A stretch of DNA of 64,000 nucleotides. Source: Karalla daura. Its lineage: Eukaryota; Chordata; Actinopteri; Chaetodontiformes; Leiognathidae. Every line of letters begins with the position of its first letter. Positions within the stretch are counted from its first letter, which is position 1. The stretch spans positions 20,900,674-20,964,673 of the forward strand of contig CM055194.1 in assembly GCA_029224185.1 (NCBI GenBank), in the 5' to 3' direction. Position numbers and translations under genes: made by a program. This document shows, piece by piece, positions 1-12,082 of this stretch. Below the pieces are notes generated by a model. The model had not been told where the DNA came from, ran no database searches, and was given only the letters and a program-made list of their open reading frames with translations.

Positions 1-903
1 AACAACAAATAAAAAAGGGACAGTGGCAATGTGAGTTTGTCTCTTTAGTGCTGACATGCAGACAGACCCGGAGCAGCTGTTGGGCTGTGCGGTTGTATGT
101 TTAAGCAAAGCTCCGGCAGCAGGAATTGATCTTTTCTGCTTCACATCAAACCTGGGCCCAGCTCCTCTGGGTTTGAATCTTCTCTTTAAATGTTAAACTT
201 TGCATTTTCAATGTGTGATTACCCTGGTGTGTTGTTGACCGCTTCTGAGCGCCATGACTTTGGAACAGCTTTTTCTTTAAGGGGCTCACTCCAGGCACTG
301 GGATCAATGAGGTAAGAGGTCTGATCTTGTCTGATTTCCTTATACAGGAAGGTCAGCTGATTCTGCTCATTCCTCTAACTCCAACCCTTTGCATCATTAA
401 TGGTGGGCCTATACATACAGGGTGCATTAGGTGCAATACCGAAACCTTCTGTATACATCAAGCTAGAACATAAACCTGCAAATACAGACAGTGCAGAGAA
501 AAATCATCAAACTCATCAAGGTCATATTGAAAACTTGCACATTTGACGCTTTGAATGAGAAAAAAACAGGAAGGTAAGCTAAAATCTTGCAGAAAGTTAA
601 TTTGTAAGATCACTCAGTTAGAACATAGATATAGATCCCCTTTCACACAATCTACAGTCTCTGAGTCTTGGAAATCTGGCAAACTCAGGGTAACATTATT
701 TGTCATATAAGATCCAATGTCTCATACTAAGATGTAAGATACAGCTCGTTAAAAGATGTTTGTATGGTAACACTATATGCAAGATGGCTAAATTTGCTGT
801 TTCTGCTTCTGCCCCAAGATTAACATATAATGTACAGGCATGAAATGTTGCACTGTTCCATCCCTCGCAATCAGGGCGATTGTCACATTCTGACGGCAGT
901 CAC
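1..903 (-). other. pex5l: pex5l intron, left part (runs off the window)
   Basis: The intron follows the exon at 904-1020. I looked for the next exon expected from mammalian PEX5L (GYYFHTENPFKDWPG...) on the minus strand and saw no trace. The stretch is AT-rich single-copy sequence without microsatellites or recognisable dispersed repeats. Confidence 0.75.
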
Positions 904-1020
904 CTTCTCATGTGGAGAGACACTTGAGGGAATCTGCGCCTGCTCGTTTTCCGTCAGCCAGTTCCGCCGTGCAAGCTCTTCCCATTCTGCCTGCATCTTG
1001 TCCCAGAACTCGGTATCTGA
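904..1020 (-). CDS. pex5l: pex5l internal exon, second half of HCN-binding core
   Basis: This 117-nt exon encodes 39 residues, beginning SDTEFWDKMQAEWEELARRN and ending with SPHEK. I recognise it as PEX5-related protein (PEX5L, TRIP8b). The conserved stretch with three tryptophans is part of the segment that binds the cyclic-nucleotide-binding domain of HCN channels and opposes cAMP. The acceptor is a pyrimidine-rich tract ending CTATAG at 1026-1021. The donor is AAG|GTGACT at 903-898, weaker than consensus at positions +3 to +5. The exon is phase 0 at both ends and joins the exon at 10006-10101 without a frame break. The last codon, Lys, falls where the mammalian protein continues with GYYFHTENPF, so the next exon should start the TPR region. 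I could not find it in bases 1-903. The distant paralogue PEX5 has a similar FWDKLQAE motif, but the surrounding exons decide for PEX5L. Confidence 0.95.
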
Positions 1021-2842
1021 CTATAGACGTCATAGAGGGGGAGAGAGAGAGCAGGGAGCAGTGTGTGTGTGTTAGGGGGGTGGGGGATAGAGAAAGGGGA
1101 GGAGAGGGAAGGAGTGATTAATGCACAGTAGAACAACAGCTCATGTAATTTCCCATCGTCCCACTGTTTGAAATGTCACGTCTGTCCGGCTCACTGGCTG
1201 GATGTAATGTACAGACTTCACACAGCTGATGACTCCTTACATTTCAAGTCGAGGCTGTGGCCCCCACCGCAACACATCACAGGATGGAGAGCTCCCTCCA
1301 CTTCCAAACTGGCTTCTAAAATGCCAGTTTTTACTTAATATTTATTGGATTTTAGGTATGAATGTACGCAGGCTGCTCTTCTTTCATGCCTGACCAACGA
1401 GGACGGATGTAAATGTCGATTTTGGTCGACACTGGGTTCTCAATTAGCTGACTGCATCTTTGGCAGGGTTTTGTTGACATAAATAATGAATTATAAGCAT
1501 AACTAAAACTAAAGCCTGTAAACACACATATTCTAGCTTTACATGTAACATCTTCAAACTGCAACAATCAACCTGGGTTGAATGGGTCTCGATTGCTTTT
1601 GACAAACAGCCTTTATTTTCTTTGCTTGTAACATCCCAATAAATCCTAGGGTAAAGTAATGTAACACCCTCGTTGTGTATCCTGGTAAAAAAAATGAAGG
1701 GATTCAACTTCAAAGAAGCAACATTAAAAAAAAGGTGCTAAGATAATATGCTAATACCCTGATCCCCAACATGAGAAACTGTCAGCGTCACCTGATTAGT
1801 AGTCCAGAAGACTTAGCGGGTCAGAAGTCAATAAAGCAAGACTGGAGATAATATGCTAAAAAGCAAACAGTGCGTTAAACTGCTCCTGGAAATAAACGTA
1901 TGAAAATCCTCAGCACAGGCTGACAGGCAAACATGGTTTACCTGCTCATGCTCATTACATCCTCCCAGGGCCATATGGCTATAGACCCCATACTTCTGTT
2001 ATTGGTGTCGATGTTTTCCCGGGCTTGGCTGAATGGTTGTGTCCTTGCCTGCAGTGGGCAGAACAGCGTGGGCGCTACATGTGTAATGTTGTCAGTGAAG
2101 TGGCAGGTCGGTTCACTTCTGCTCCACTCTGGTCACTTCCTCCACCGATAATGTCACTTTCACAGAAAATATAAAACTCTCTCTGAATGTACAAAATCTC
2201 TTTGGGTTAGACTTATACTTAGACTTCTACTCTGAGTTTTTCAAGCAGCTGCCATATAAGAGTAGTATGTCTGACTATGACATCAGTGCCAATGAGGCAG
2301 AATAGAGATTAATGACCAGCCACTTACAGCAGCAGCCTGCACTGACGGCCTTTCCTTTGCTCCGCTGAGGCTCTTTTCACCTGTCTGAAGGCGGCCGGGC
2401 TCCTCTTTCATCTGCAGGCTCTAATTGGAACCATCGTGTTCAGCCTTCGTGTGGAGCCACAGTTTTGTACAGCTTTCAGTTGCATTTGTTGCAGTAAGGA
2501 GCAGAATATGTGCTGGTGTTACGGGTTTGTTGTTAGTGCAAGTAACATATAGATCAGTTAAAACTTCTTTGTTTTCTTGTAACTCCCTCAGGAATGTTGG
2601 TTCCCGCCAAAGCTAAACTAGTAGCACACGTCATCTGCATGTCATGGCCACTAGTTGATTTCAGAGTGAGCTGGTGACACAGAGTTTAAATATGATGCGA
2701 TTAAGTTTTATTTATATGTATGTCTGGCCACTTTGTTTTCTAAAACCCTAGACTGCATCTTGTTTATTTTCTGTTTACTTTATAAAGAAACGGTAAGATT
2801 GAGTTCTGCTATTGTAAGGAATTTCACGATGCTATCTTCCAT

Positions 2843-3018
2843 ATAAATGGCAAATGGACTGGTTCTTATACAGTACTTTTTTTAGCCTTCATGACCACTC
2901 AAAGTGCTTTTAAAGGAGGATGAGTCACATAAACACGTTTACTCCGCACAGAAAAGGGTTATTTCGTCTGACCGAGAATTGAACCGGCGGACCTTCTCGC
3001 TGCACTATCCACCGATGC
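2843..3018 (+). mobile_element. Decayed teleost dispersed repeat (AAATGGACT type)
   Basis: The stretch contains AAATGGCAAATGGACTGG, then CTTCATGACCACTCAAAG and, after a gap, GAATTGAACCGGCGGACCTT. These appear in the same order in a very common fish repeat. The superfamily is not certain to me. Confidence 0.6.
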
Positions 3019-3392
3019 ATCATGTCGCCCTTCATGCTCAAGCAGTGAAAAACTGCACGTGCAGGTTTGCTGAGCTACGTCTTCGCTCCCTGCGTACGGC
3101 ACTGCGGCCACCTACAGCTTGTAGGCAACGTCATCGTTTCTCATCTAACTCATATTCATTCATAGAGAGTTTTCCCTCGACTGGCAGAGTCCATGATTCT
3201 TCGCCATCTTGCTGTCAGAGGCAGAGCAAACAGGGAGGAATAATGCCCAACCGCATCGTGTAAATTAGGGTCCTCTACAGCCAGAAACTCATCAGCACAT
3301 GACAGCACTCTATACAGTGAGAGTGTGGAGTGCCACTCTAGAGGGGAGCGGGGTCAGGGGATCTACAGTAAGTCTGAATCTGCGTGTGTGTC

Positions 3393-3417
3393 TGTGTGTG
3401 TGTGTGTGTGTGTGTGT
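3393..3417. repeat. (TG)n microsatellite
   Basis: Uninterrupted TG run of about 12 units in the 9-kb intron. Confidence 0.9.
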
Positions 3418-3896
3418 CAGAGGCCTTCGTATCTCCACATCTGAGAGGCTCGTGATTGACATGGAGGCCATGGCGTGGTCCCTGATGCTGAGGGATGGCA
3501 GGTAATTGGACGCTGTTCACTCTCAAACAAATTGCCTGAAGGTGAGTGAGAGCACTGGCTCTGTGAGGGAGTGCTCTCTCCATCAGTGCTGGAGGAAATG
3601 GGAAGACTGTGGAGGGGATGGAGAAGTCATTCACATTATAAATTGTAATTTGGCACTTGGATGAAGAGAAACTCGTCCGCTGAATTCTTATTCCCAGCTC
3701 ACAGGATATTTATTTACTTCGATAAAATACGAGTTGTTAAAGACGTCTCACCGTACCTAAAGTGGTTGTTTGGAGAAACAAAGTGAATGAGTGTATTGAA
3801 GGTTTACCTTCAATCGCTTACTCCTAGCTTTGTCCCTTGTGTTTGATGAAATTTAGGCTTTGCGTAATATGGCCACATGTTCTGCGATATAATTAA

Positions 3897-3930
3897 ATTA
3901 TATATATATATACACATATATATATATATA
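3897..3930. repeat. (TA)n run
   Basis: TA dinucleotides with one CACA interruption. Confidence 0.85.
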
Positions 3931-6900
3931 AATAAAAAACCTGTGATGCACTGAAGCTACAAAACATGAACTGCGAAATGGAGAGGGAATACTATAATCT
4001 CAAATTGACTATTTTTCCTGAGATTTAGTATTTTTATCTTGGTTTTGGCAATAGTCAATAGTGTATTAGGCTATGTAAACAATAGTCAGTTGTTTACACT
4101 GTGATAGGCCAGCTGGGCAGTTACTTTCCTGCCCCCTAATTGCACCATGGGGGCCAACAAATGACTTGCAGAATCGAAAATGAAGTAAATATGAGGACTT
4201 GTTTTTAATTTAGAGGAAATGTAGCCATAGTTCTCTGTGATGCTGCAGAGGGCACTTTTTTACACTGACACTGGCAGTTTAATTACGTGGAACAAGGCAA
4301 AGATACGGGGAGGTAATTTACATCCTGTGTATCACTGGAGCGAACCCATAGATACGACTCTAATTTCGGCGGCTCTGATGAAGTGTTACGTGAAATGGAT
4401 TGAATCCAGAGAGCCTCCTGCTGCCAAACGTGTCACCACTGTTTGGAAACGAACCGAGGGGGCTCGGAGGTACGTTGGGGATTCATTAGTTACTTCATGA
4501 ATACATCATTGACAACGCAGATAATCACAGGAGCGGCTGCAGAGGTGCCGCGTGGCTTCGGCTGCTGGTGCCGACCACCGTTCGTTAAGGCACATTCAGA
4601 CTTTTGCCTCTAGGATTCAATTAGGTCGTCTTAGTCAGCCAGACTGAGAAAAATAAAATATCCAGGGAAAATTAATGTTCACTGCCAGGAAGGCAATTCT
4701 TAGGGTAATAATTCCTGCCAGGTCAGCTGAAACACTTAAACTAATGGTCTTAAAAAGGGGTATTACAAAACAATTACCTCAGCGCTTAATGAATTATTTT
4801 AAGAATTAATGATTGCAATCAACAGCCGTCAGACTTTATTTAGTGTGATTCTGGTCACGTGAGGCATCGAGCCTTTCTTTTGTTAGTGTCAAGATGTATG
4901 CACGAGCACGTACTCAGTCATTGTTCATTTATACAAATTTGACAGTCAAATGACTTTCTATTATGAAAAGCTGTCAACCATTTTGCATAGAAATGAAAAT
5001 GTAAAGGCAAATCTAGGCCTATGGGCTTTGCAGCTGTTGGAAAACATCAAACGCCATTTCACACACAGCTAATGACATGAACATTGTTTAGCTCCCCTGA
5101 ATTAAATTTGCAACCTTTTGCTAAAGTGGTAAATTGTTAGAGATGGTTGTTTCCATGAACGTGTCACTTTTGCAATATTTTAAGCTGATGATAACTCATT
5201 TCCCTTAAGCCTGCATATATACGAGTGAGGGCTTCGCAAACTGACTAAAGGATACAAGTTGTGTTGACTCAGTACTCAACCTTTTGGAGTAAACTAAGCA
5301 CATGAATAGATTACTTATCCACTTTGCCCAGGGGGCTTACGTTACAAAAAGTCTCATTATTTGCCGGTGACACACACAAAAAAGAAAGCAAGCAATCCCA
5401 TCTCCAGAGCAGGGCTGGTCTGGCCTTTTAGTATTAATGAGCCACCCACTGGCTAAGTCCATGGTCAGCGAGACAAAAATAGGAAGCTGGAGCCCTGATA
5501 ATGTCACTCAGAGAAGAATGAAAAACATTTTGGTGAACAAAGTGCTACCAGTGCATTTCGGGAAGACAATGTGATTACCTCTGTGTGTACGGCTGTGATA
5601 AGGACATCTAGAGCTAGTGCAACCACAGCTTTACCTCTAGCATGACTCATAACCCAAAAGAAAAAATAGAATCAAGTCTATGACTTAGGAAAGGGTTGTT
5701 CTGGTGTTTTGTGATGCTCCGTAATCATGAACTAACCTAAAGATGACTCCACAGTTGACCTGATGAGATGACTAGATTATAACCATGCTTTAATAATGCA
5801 GGACATCACGCTCCTTAACTTGTGACTATGACTTAGTCATGCGGGAAAATGAAATGTCTGAGTGGAGCATCACAAGCTTCAACTTCGCAACATGGACAAG
5901 TTTAGACTGATTTTGATATTATTTTGATCCAGGGATGAATCACAATGATCATGTGTGGTCAAGCGTGGAATAATATTTCACATAATTTAATGATGATCAC
6001 TTCTAAAACGCTCTCACAAATGGACACTTTGAATGAAGATGACTCTTGAATCATCTCGTTACTACGCATTATTAATTAATGGTCATAACCTAATGATTTA
6101 GTTTTCATGTCCCATGATGTTTCATTACAATAATACAGACTTTTTTTCTGAAGAATGTCAGTGGATAAGCTATGTAGATGAGGCATGAAATGATGACGTC
6201 TTATTTGGACAGCTGGGACCTTCCTCATGACCATACTGTCCATACTTTCTGCTTATAGCAAGTAATAAAAAACAACAAAAATTAACAATCCACGCAGTGA
6301 ATCAAATCCTAGCAAACACGGAGCAGGTTTTCACTTCAAATGATTTTTCACAGGCATGATCAAACCAGCCTAAATTGTCTCACTTGATTAAGCTTTAAGT
6401 TAAGATGATCTGCACTTCTCTTATGTATTTCCTTCATTGTATTTTCTGCACCATTAGCTTAATGTTCTTTATCGATGCATCATGCAGTTGTGAGCAAATG
6501 AATTTCCTTGTTCAAGTAAGTAATAAATTTAATTCGCTTACAGGGCTTTCATAAGATGTCTTGCTGTTATATTGTGCTGAAAACTTTTGCAGATCCAATG
6601 GAGAAGTTTGCTTGGTGGACTGCTCCAGGGGCGCTCAGATGGAATCTAATTACGGAGGCGAAAGCGTTGCTCATTTACTTTCCCTAACCACATTTTCCAG
6701 CGCGTCTGTGGATTAAAACCACTGACCTTTTGATCACGAGTCTGCATCTCTTAACTTCTCGCCATCTGCACTGCCTTCGCAGTCCCTCAGCAAACAGGAA
6801 CTTGCTCAGACTCAACACTCTCTGCGAGGGAGAGAGCAATCTGTCCTCTGTCGTTTTAATCAAACGCCAGGCCACGCAGTCACCTTCATCCCGTCTTTAT

Positions 6901-8058
6901 TGCCACTGTGGGAGCACTCACTCATGCCGCCACCACTTCTACACCGTTCCCTGAAGTCAGAGTTCGCCGTGCTGCCGTTCTAGGGATCCTCTGTTTAATA
7001 AAAGCATGATATTGTCATCAGCTCCGAGTTATTGATGGTATCCTTGTGTGACATGGACAATCACTTACCTCCTCAGGAAATACTTCTTTATCATCCTCTT
7101 TGTAAATTAATTCAAAGCTGCCTCTCTCGTGGCACGCTGCCATTTCATCCTCCCATCCTCCCTTTTTGAGGATTTATATGTGTAAAGGAATAAAAACCTA
7201 CACTTTCTCATCAGTGCCAGCTTTGTAAAATGGATTACATTCAGACGCCTAATTCCTTGTCTACTCTCTCCGTGGGTCCCAATTTCCTTACATTCGGCTG
7301 CTTCATCTAATTGAATGAATCGGCAGAGAGGCGGTGTGCTGATTTAATGTTCTCTCTGCCACCTCTCTGCCTCCATGTCTTTATGAATACGAAAGAGCAT
7401 GCATATGCACAGCTCCTTAAATTGAAATGATCTGATTGTGGGCTTTGACATTGGCAGCTAAAGGCAGAATGGCTGACCACTAGCATCGGAGTGGAGGCCA
7501 GCACTCTAGCGATCGAACTTTGCGAGATACTGTTACCAATCGATGCTCCATGCTCAGACGCTTGTCCAGGAGCATCTCAGAATCTCATCACTTACCTGCC
7601 CTCCAGCTGACACGTGGTACTCAAACGGTGGAAATATTTGGGAGGATGCAGCTCGCAGCTTACACAACATGTTACATCACCGCTGGCTTTTGGGGGAGGG
7701 GGGGTATCTCCAAGCGGGCGGGGCGCTCCTCTGCAGCAGCTCCTCTCACTTTCTCACCATCTTCCTGTCCCTGCTCTATTATTTATTGACCATTACACAG
7801 CGCTCAGTGTGCAACAGTCGACTGTGGTCCCAGTAAAGCTGAAGTAACTCAATCCTGCAGTGGTCACACCCCATTTTGACGTAAGAGACGTCTCCACTGA
7901 GTGACTTCAAAGTTAAAACTCTTTCGGTTAAGTTAACTGGTGTACAACAAAGACCCTCTGCTGATTTTAGTCACTCAGCTGGCTGCCATTCGGTCAGCGT
8001 GATGTAACGATTTAAAGATATCTTCAGATGAAGGAAAACCTAAAATAAGTATCCACAA

Positions 8059-8318
8059 CCATCCATCCATTATCTTACAGTACCCTCTTCGTAACCTGTG
8101 ACCTAATGGTTTGTTATACAGGTCCATTCACAGTCACATTCACACCTAGGACAAGTAAAAGTCTCCTAGCTGGCCTGTATATTTGTCTTTTTGGACGATG
8201 GGAGGACACCAGATCACACGGGCGGGGGGGTTGAAACCCATGAAAATATGGCGAGATCATACATGTTGAAGGTCCCTGAATTGGAGTTGGACCTGGAACC
8301 TCCTTGCTTTGAGGTAAC
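8059..8318 (-). mobile_element. SINE-like repeat copy, antisense
   Basis: It begins CCATCCATCCATTATCTTAC (the reversed ATGGATGG tail), continues with CCATTCACAGTCACATTCAC and GGGAGGACACC, and ends near CCTGGAACCTCCTTGC. It is among the longest copies in the window, and gives rise to spurious frames such as 8114-8485. Confidence 0.75.
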
Positions 8319-9535
8319 ATAGTTATCCACAAATATACCCAGTCAATATCCACACCTACAGCAGTATACAAGTATGCATGCAGCTTAATATATATGGTAA
8401 CGTTAAGGGGGAAAAAGTCACTAGAAGTTCTTTGAGTTAAAGCCAAAAGCTTCTTCCTGACAAAAGCAATTTCCTGAATTGTCATTTGGTTAAATTATAC
8501 AAGAATGGCATATTTAAAGGCTGGGCCATTGTGCCACCATAATGGATGTAATCGATTACTTAAATTGATTTCTATAATGTGCATAGATACACTGTAGAGA
8601 GAGGTAATATGGCTGCAGTAAGTTAAAGCATCGACTGCATTAAAGTTCAGGCTGAAGTGAAAAAAAAACCTCTGGCGGCGACCGAACATCGTCTGCAACG
8701 CTGCAAATTAGAAATAGCTTATCACAGCAGTGCGACCATGATGCTCACGCACTTGAAGTGGAAACATCCCGAGGTAACCTCTCAAGACAGCAGCATGAGC
8801 AGTATGGCACCAAAATGTCCCCACACAAAGGTGATGTATCATAGCCATCGAAACATGGATGATTTCCCAATATTCTACTCTGTCATAGCAAGACATTCTG
8901 ATGCTCCAGTTCAGGGAAAGTTTGGATTTTACACACAACTAATAATTTTATGTGAATAAATTAGCAAAGCTTTGGTATTTAAAGTATTTAGTCTTTAGTA
9001 TTATTATTTAGTCTAATATTTAAGACTTTGCATGAGACTGTGAACATAGACTACCAGTTACGACTGGACTTTTAGGTTAGGGAACAATGTCCTACAGTGC
9101 ATATGTAACTGTAATTTATTAGTGAGCGGAAAAGATATTGAAATATTGAATATATTTATAATAATATTTATAATCATAGATTTAGAAAAAGATCAAGCCA
9201 TTATTAGCCATCAGCCAAATAAAGCCATATCAGCAACACAAGAGCGAATCCCGAGCTGGGAGCAAAATAGTGAACAATTCACAAAGACACAAAGGAACTA
9301 AAGGAGTCAAATGGCAATCAGCTGCACGGGGCCTCAGGTATCAAATTGCCGGAATGGGTATGAGGCTACATAGTTAATGAAGCTGGAAATGTGACATTGA
9401 AAAACTTTTCTTGGCTCAGTTCTAAACGTGCTCAAAGGTTTTTTCCATCTCCTTCTCATTCAGCTTGTGACTGAAAGAATTTCAATTACGTTAATACATA
9501 AGTAGCTGTAGCTGCTCCTCAGTGATTCCACCTTA

Positions 9536-9712
9536 GGCAGCATGGTAGCTCGGTGGATAGCACTATCTATGCTTCAAGTTCAATTGGAGACTCAAAAGTG
9601 TCCCTACTGTAGGTGTGAGATTGAGAATGAATGGTGTGTGTGCGTGTCCTGTGATAGACTGGACACCTGTCCAAGGTGTATAGAAGAGTAGAGGTTAAGA
9701 TGATGGATGGGC
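9536..9712 (+). mobile_element. SINE-like repeat copy, sense, with tRNA-like head
   Basis: The head GGCAGCATGGTAGCTCGGTG resembles a tRNA A-box region. It is followed by GTAGGTGTGAGATTGAGAATG, GATAGACTGGACACCTGTCC and the tail GATGATGGATGG. The part normally holding the B-box-like GGGTTCGA segment is deleted. Confidence 0.75.
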
Positions 9713-10005
9713 GAATGTCTGAAATGGTAAATGTACTTCTATCTTCGAGCCTTGGGAACAATCCTTGCTCCTTGATCACAGTTTGAATAACATTGATAGC
9801 TTCTCGGGTTATATTTACTTTGGTTGAAAAAAAATTTGGACAAATCTGACAAGGACAGCACACCAAGGAGACAAAGTTCAGCTGTTTAATATTAAAAAAC
9901 CAAGTCGCTCTTCCCTGCTAAGTCTCATTAAAAGTCAGAGGTGAAGACGGCTCCGGGTTGACAGGTGACAGATGTGAGGTGTCCTAAAGCAGGAACTCTG
10001 CTTAC

Positions 10006-10101
10006 CTCAACAGCAGCCTTGGCTCGCTCAAACTCCTCCTCCAGGGACTGATGTCTGGACAGGAGGGCGCTGCCCCACCGCTGCTCCTTGCTGAGGCGAG
10101 C
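10006..10101 (-). CDS. pex5l: pex5l internal exon, first half of HCN-binding core
   Basis: The exon is 96 nt, 32 codons, phase 0 at both ends. The peptide starts ARLSKEQRWGSALLSRHQSL and ends EEEFERAKAAVE. It differs from the mammalian PEX5L segment (ARLTKEHRWGSALLSRNHSL...) at only a few positions. The charged, helical EEEFERAKAAVE stretch runs straight into SDTEFW of the next exon, and together they form the TRIP8b core that contacts the HCN cyclic-nucleotide-binding domain. The donor is GAG|GTAAG at 10005-10001. The acceptor ends GACAG at 10106-10102 and is preceded directly by a (TG)12 run in the sense strand, with no ordinary pyrimidine tract. Because the exon is symmetric, skipping it would keep the frame and delete half of the HCN-binding core. 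Confidence 0.95.
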
Positions 10102-10129
10102 CTGTCACACACACACACACACACACACA
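10102..10129 (-). promoter_or_regulatory. pex5l: (TG)n tract forming the 3' splice site of the HCN-core exon
   Basis: In the sense direction a run of about 12 TG units is followed at once by GACAG and the exon. There is no separate pyrimidine tract, so the microsatellite itself occupies that position. Known precedent: the (TG)mTn tract before CFTR exon 9, bound by TDP-43, tunes exon skipping. An effect on splicing here is inference. Confidence 0.7.
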
Positions 10130-10215
10130 TTTCATAACATATACAAATATGCACAAAAACGAAATCCATTAAGCATACGCTCATCCACACAACACATCAC
10201 AGAAAACACTCTCGC

Positions 10216-10249
10216 TTTCTCTCTCTCTCTCTCTCTCTCACACACTCAC

Positions 10250-10326
<77 letters not shown>
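10216..10326. repeat. Compound (CT)n(CA)n microsatellite
   Basis: About 24 bases of CT are followed by some 88 bases of CA with one CG interruption. It lies in the pex5l intron 115 bases upstream (in the sense direction) of the HCN-core exon. Confidence 0.95.
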
Positions 10327-10327
<1 letters not shown>

Positions 10328-12053
10328 CCAGAGGGAGAGACAGGCAGGGAGTGTGTGCAGGGTCAGCCGTCTCTGCTTTCTCAGGGACGGGTAAATATCC
10401 CTGCCTCGACAAAGCCTCTGACATGCTTAGGAAGGCCAGCAGAATCACTACTGTCAGCATCTCGCCCCACCCCTCATCTGAATGCCATGCTACTCATCCA
10501 GCCTCCCTCACTTTCACCACCCCCCCTCCACCCGCCGCCCGCACCATCACCTCCGCTCTCTCTTTATTTCCGTGCACCTGCACATGCAAAATGTAGAATC
10601 TGAAATATGCTGATCATCACCGAGTTGTGAAAATCTTGCTCTGCTGTGCAGATGAAAATTGAACAATTACCACGCGCGTGTGTGTAATGGTTTTGCATTA
10701 CGAGGGCAAGGTGTAGTTTACAGTGCACGAGTCCACATTACACCTACACATACATAAAACTGCGAGGGGCGCAAATGATTTTCAGATACCTTTTCTTGCT
10801 TGGATGTCACCTCGCGCTAGATTTACTGTAAATAGCAGTGACTAGATGTATCCTGGCATGTCCATTATGGAGAGTAATGTGTGTGGAGTCAGTGACTCCC
10901 CACAAGTATAAATTCCCATCCCTACAAACTGCCCTAGCGTGTGATTAATTGCGGTTATTTAATCCACAGTATTAATAGAATTTCTCATCCATTGATTGAA
11001 GATAACCACGTTTTTATTTACCAGAGCAAAACGTGTGGATAGAAAAATCCCACCACATTCCCTCACAGTTTTTGTTGTAGTTGGTTAAGTAAAGGAAAAT
11101 TCCACCCAAATGCGCTCTAATGCTATTATCGTCAAAGCCCCAGTGTTGACAGTGGTTGTTGTGCTTTGGTTGTGTTTACAGTATTTTCTTAAATATCCTC
11201 AAAACCTGACCGGCTTTCTCTCAGCCTTTTCTTTCTTTTCAGGATGATTTTTCAGCATTTTAGAATAAATTTCTGCAAAATATCAGCAGGCTGAAAAGGG
11301 GCCAGATGTTGTTTTGAGTCAGGGGAGTTGCCTGAACGATCAGGTAGTAAAACGTGCTCGTACTGTACGTTGATTTGTGCTGGATTTGTAGAAAATGTGG
11401 GGATTCACAAACTGAAATAGACAGGTTGCGGTTGTCAGACTGAGAGGAATGGTGGCAGATGTAGCGCCTGATGTTCCTACAAACTTCATACAGAGACCAG
11501 CTGAGGTGGCACTATCAATTTTTCGTTACAAATATGGCAGGTAGAGTCTAGCTCCTGTTAAACACTGCTAGCTGATGCAAAGAAATACCAGTACCTGCTG
11601 AATTCATAATTCCCCCAAGAGAGACCTTAGATTTTGACCGAACTGGTTTCTCGTTATAGGAGTTCTTTCTCTGATCTTGCTCTTTGTGTTAGTCTATCCA
11701 TGTCACTTCTGTTGGACATGTATTGGTGATAAATGAACACCTGGATGGATTACATCGCAACCTGTTTGGTGGCTGTCAGCTGCCAGGGTTTTGTATAATA
11801 ACCAGATGTTGTTCAGGTTTTGTTCTTTTTCCATATACACAGCTCCAACTTTTACATTCTAACACTGAATTTTTACTTTGATACTTCTCTATTTTTCTTC
11901 GGTCACTCCTGCAATTATTGCATTTGGTACTAAAATCATGCCACTGCATGATTATCTGAGGGTGGATTTTTCCTAAAAACTGAAAGCTTTTGTCCACTGT
12001 CTTGTCTCAGTGCATGTAAATCTCATGCAACACATATCTTTCTTTGCATGCAT

Positions 12054-12082
12054 TGTGTGTGTGTGTGTGCGTGTGTGTGTGT
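12054..12082. repeat. (GT)n microsatellite
   Basis: GT run with one GC interruption. Confidence 0.9.

Larger units (their letters stand above)
1021..10005 (-). other. pex5l: pex5l intron, about 9.0 kb
   Basis: The intron lies between the two exons of the HCN-binding core. It starts GTAAG and ends CTATAG in the sense direction. It holds (TG)n at 3393-3417, a TA-rich run at 3897-3930, one old AAATGGACT-type repeat (2843-3018) and two SINE-like copies (8059-8318 and 9536-9712). The part from about 4200 to 7300 has no repeat I recognise. It carries ATTA and TAATTA-type motifs, a palindrome TGATTGCAATCA at 4810-4821 and several bZIP-like sites, so it could contain conserved regulatory sequence. 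The rest shows nothing I can name. Confidence 0.8.

Noticed and set aside
8114..8485. 123-codon minus-strand frame
   Set aside because: Much of it is translated SINE-like repeat.
10197..10460. Minus-strand frame starting MLTVVILLAFLSMSEALS, like a secreted peptide
   Set aside because: The frame runs into translated CA repeat and no splice or promoter context supports it; the signal-like start is probably chance.
10088..10603. 171-codon plus-strand frame rich in HTHTHT
   Set aside because: It is translated CA repeat overlapping the true minus-strand pex5l exon.
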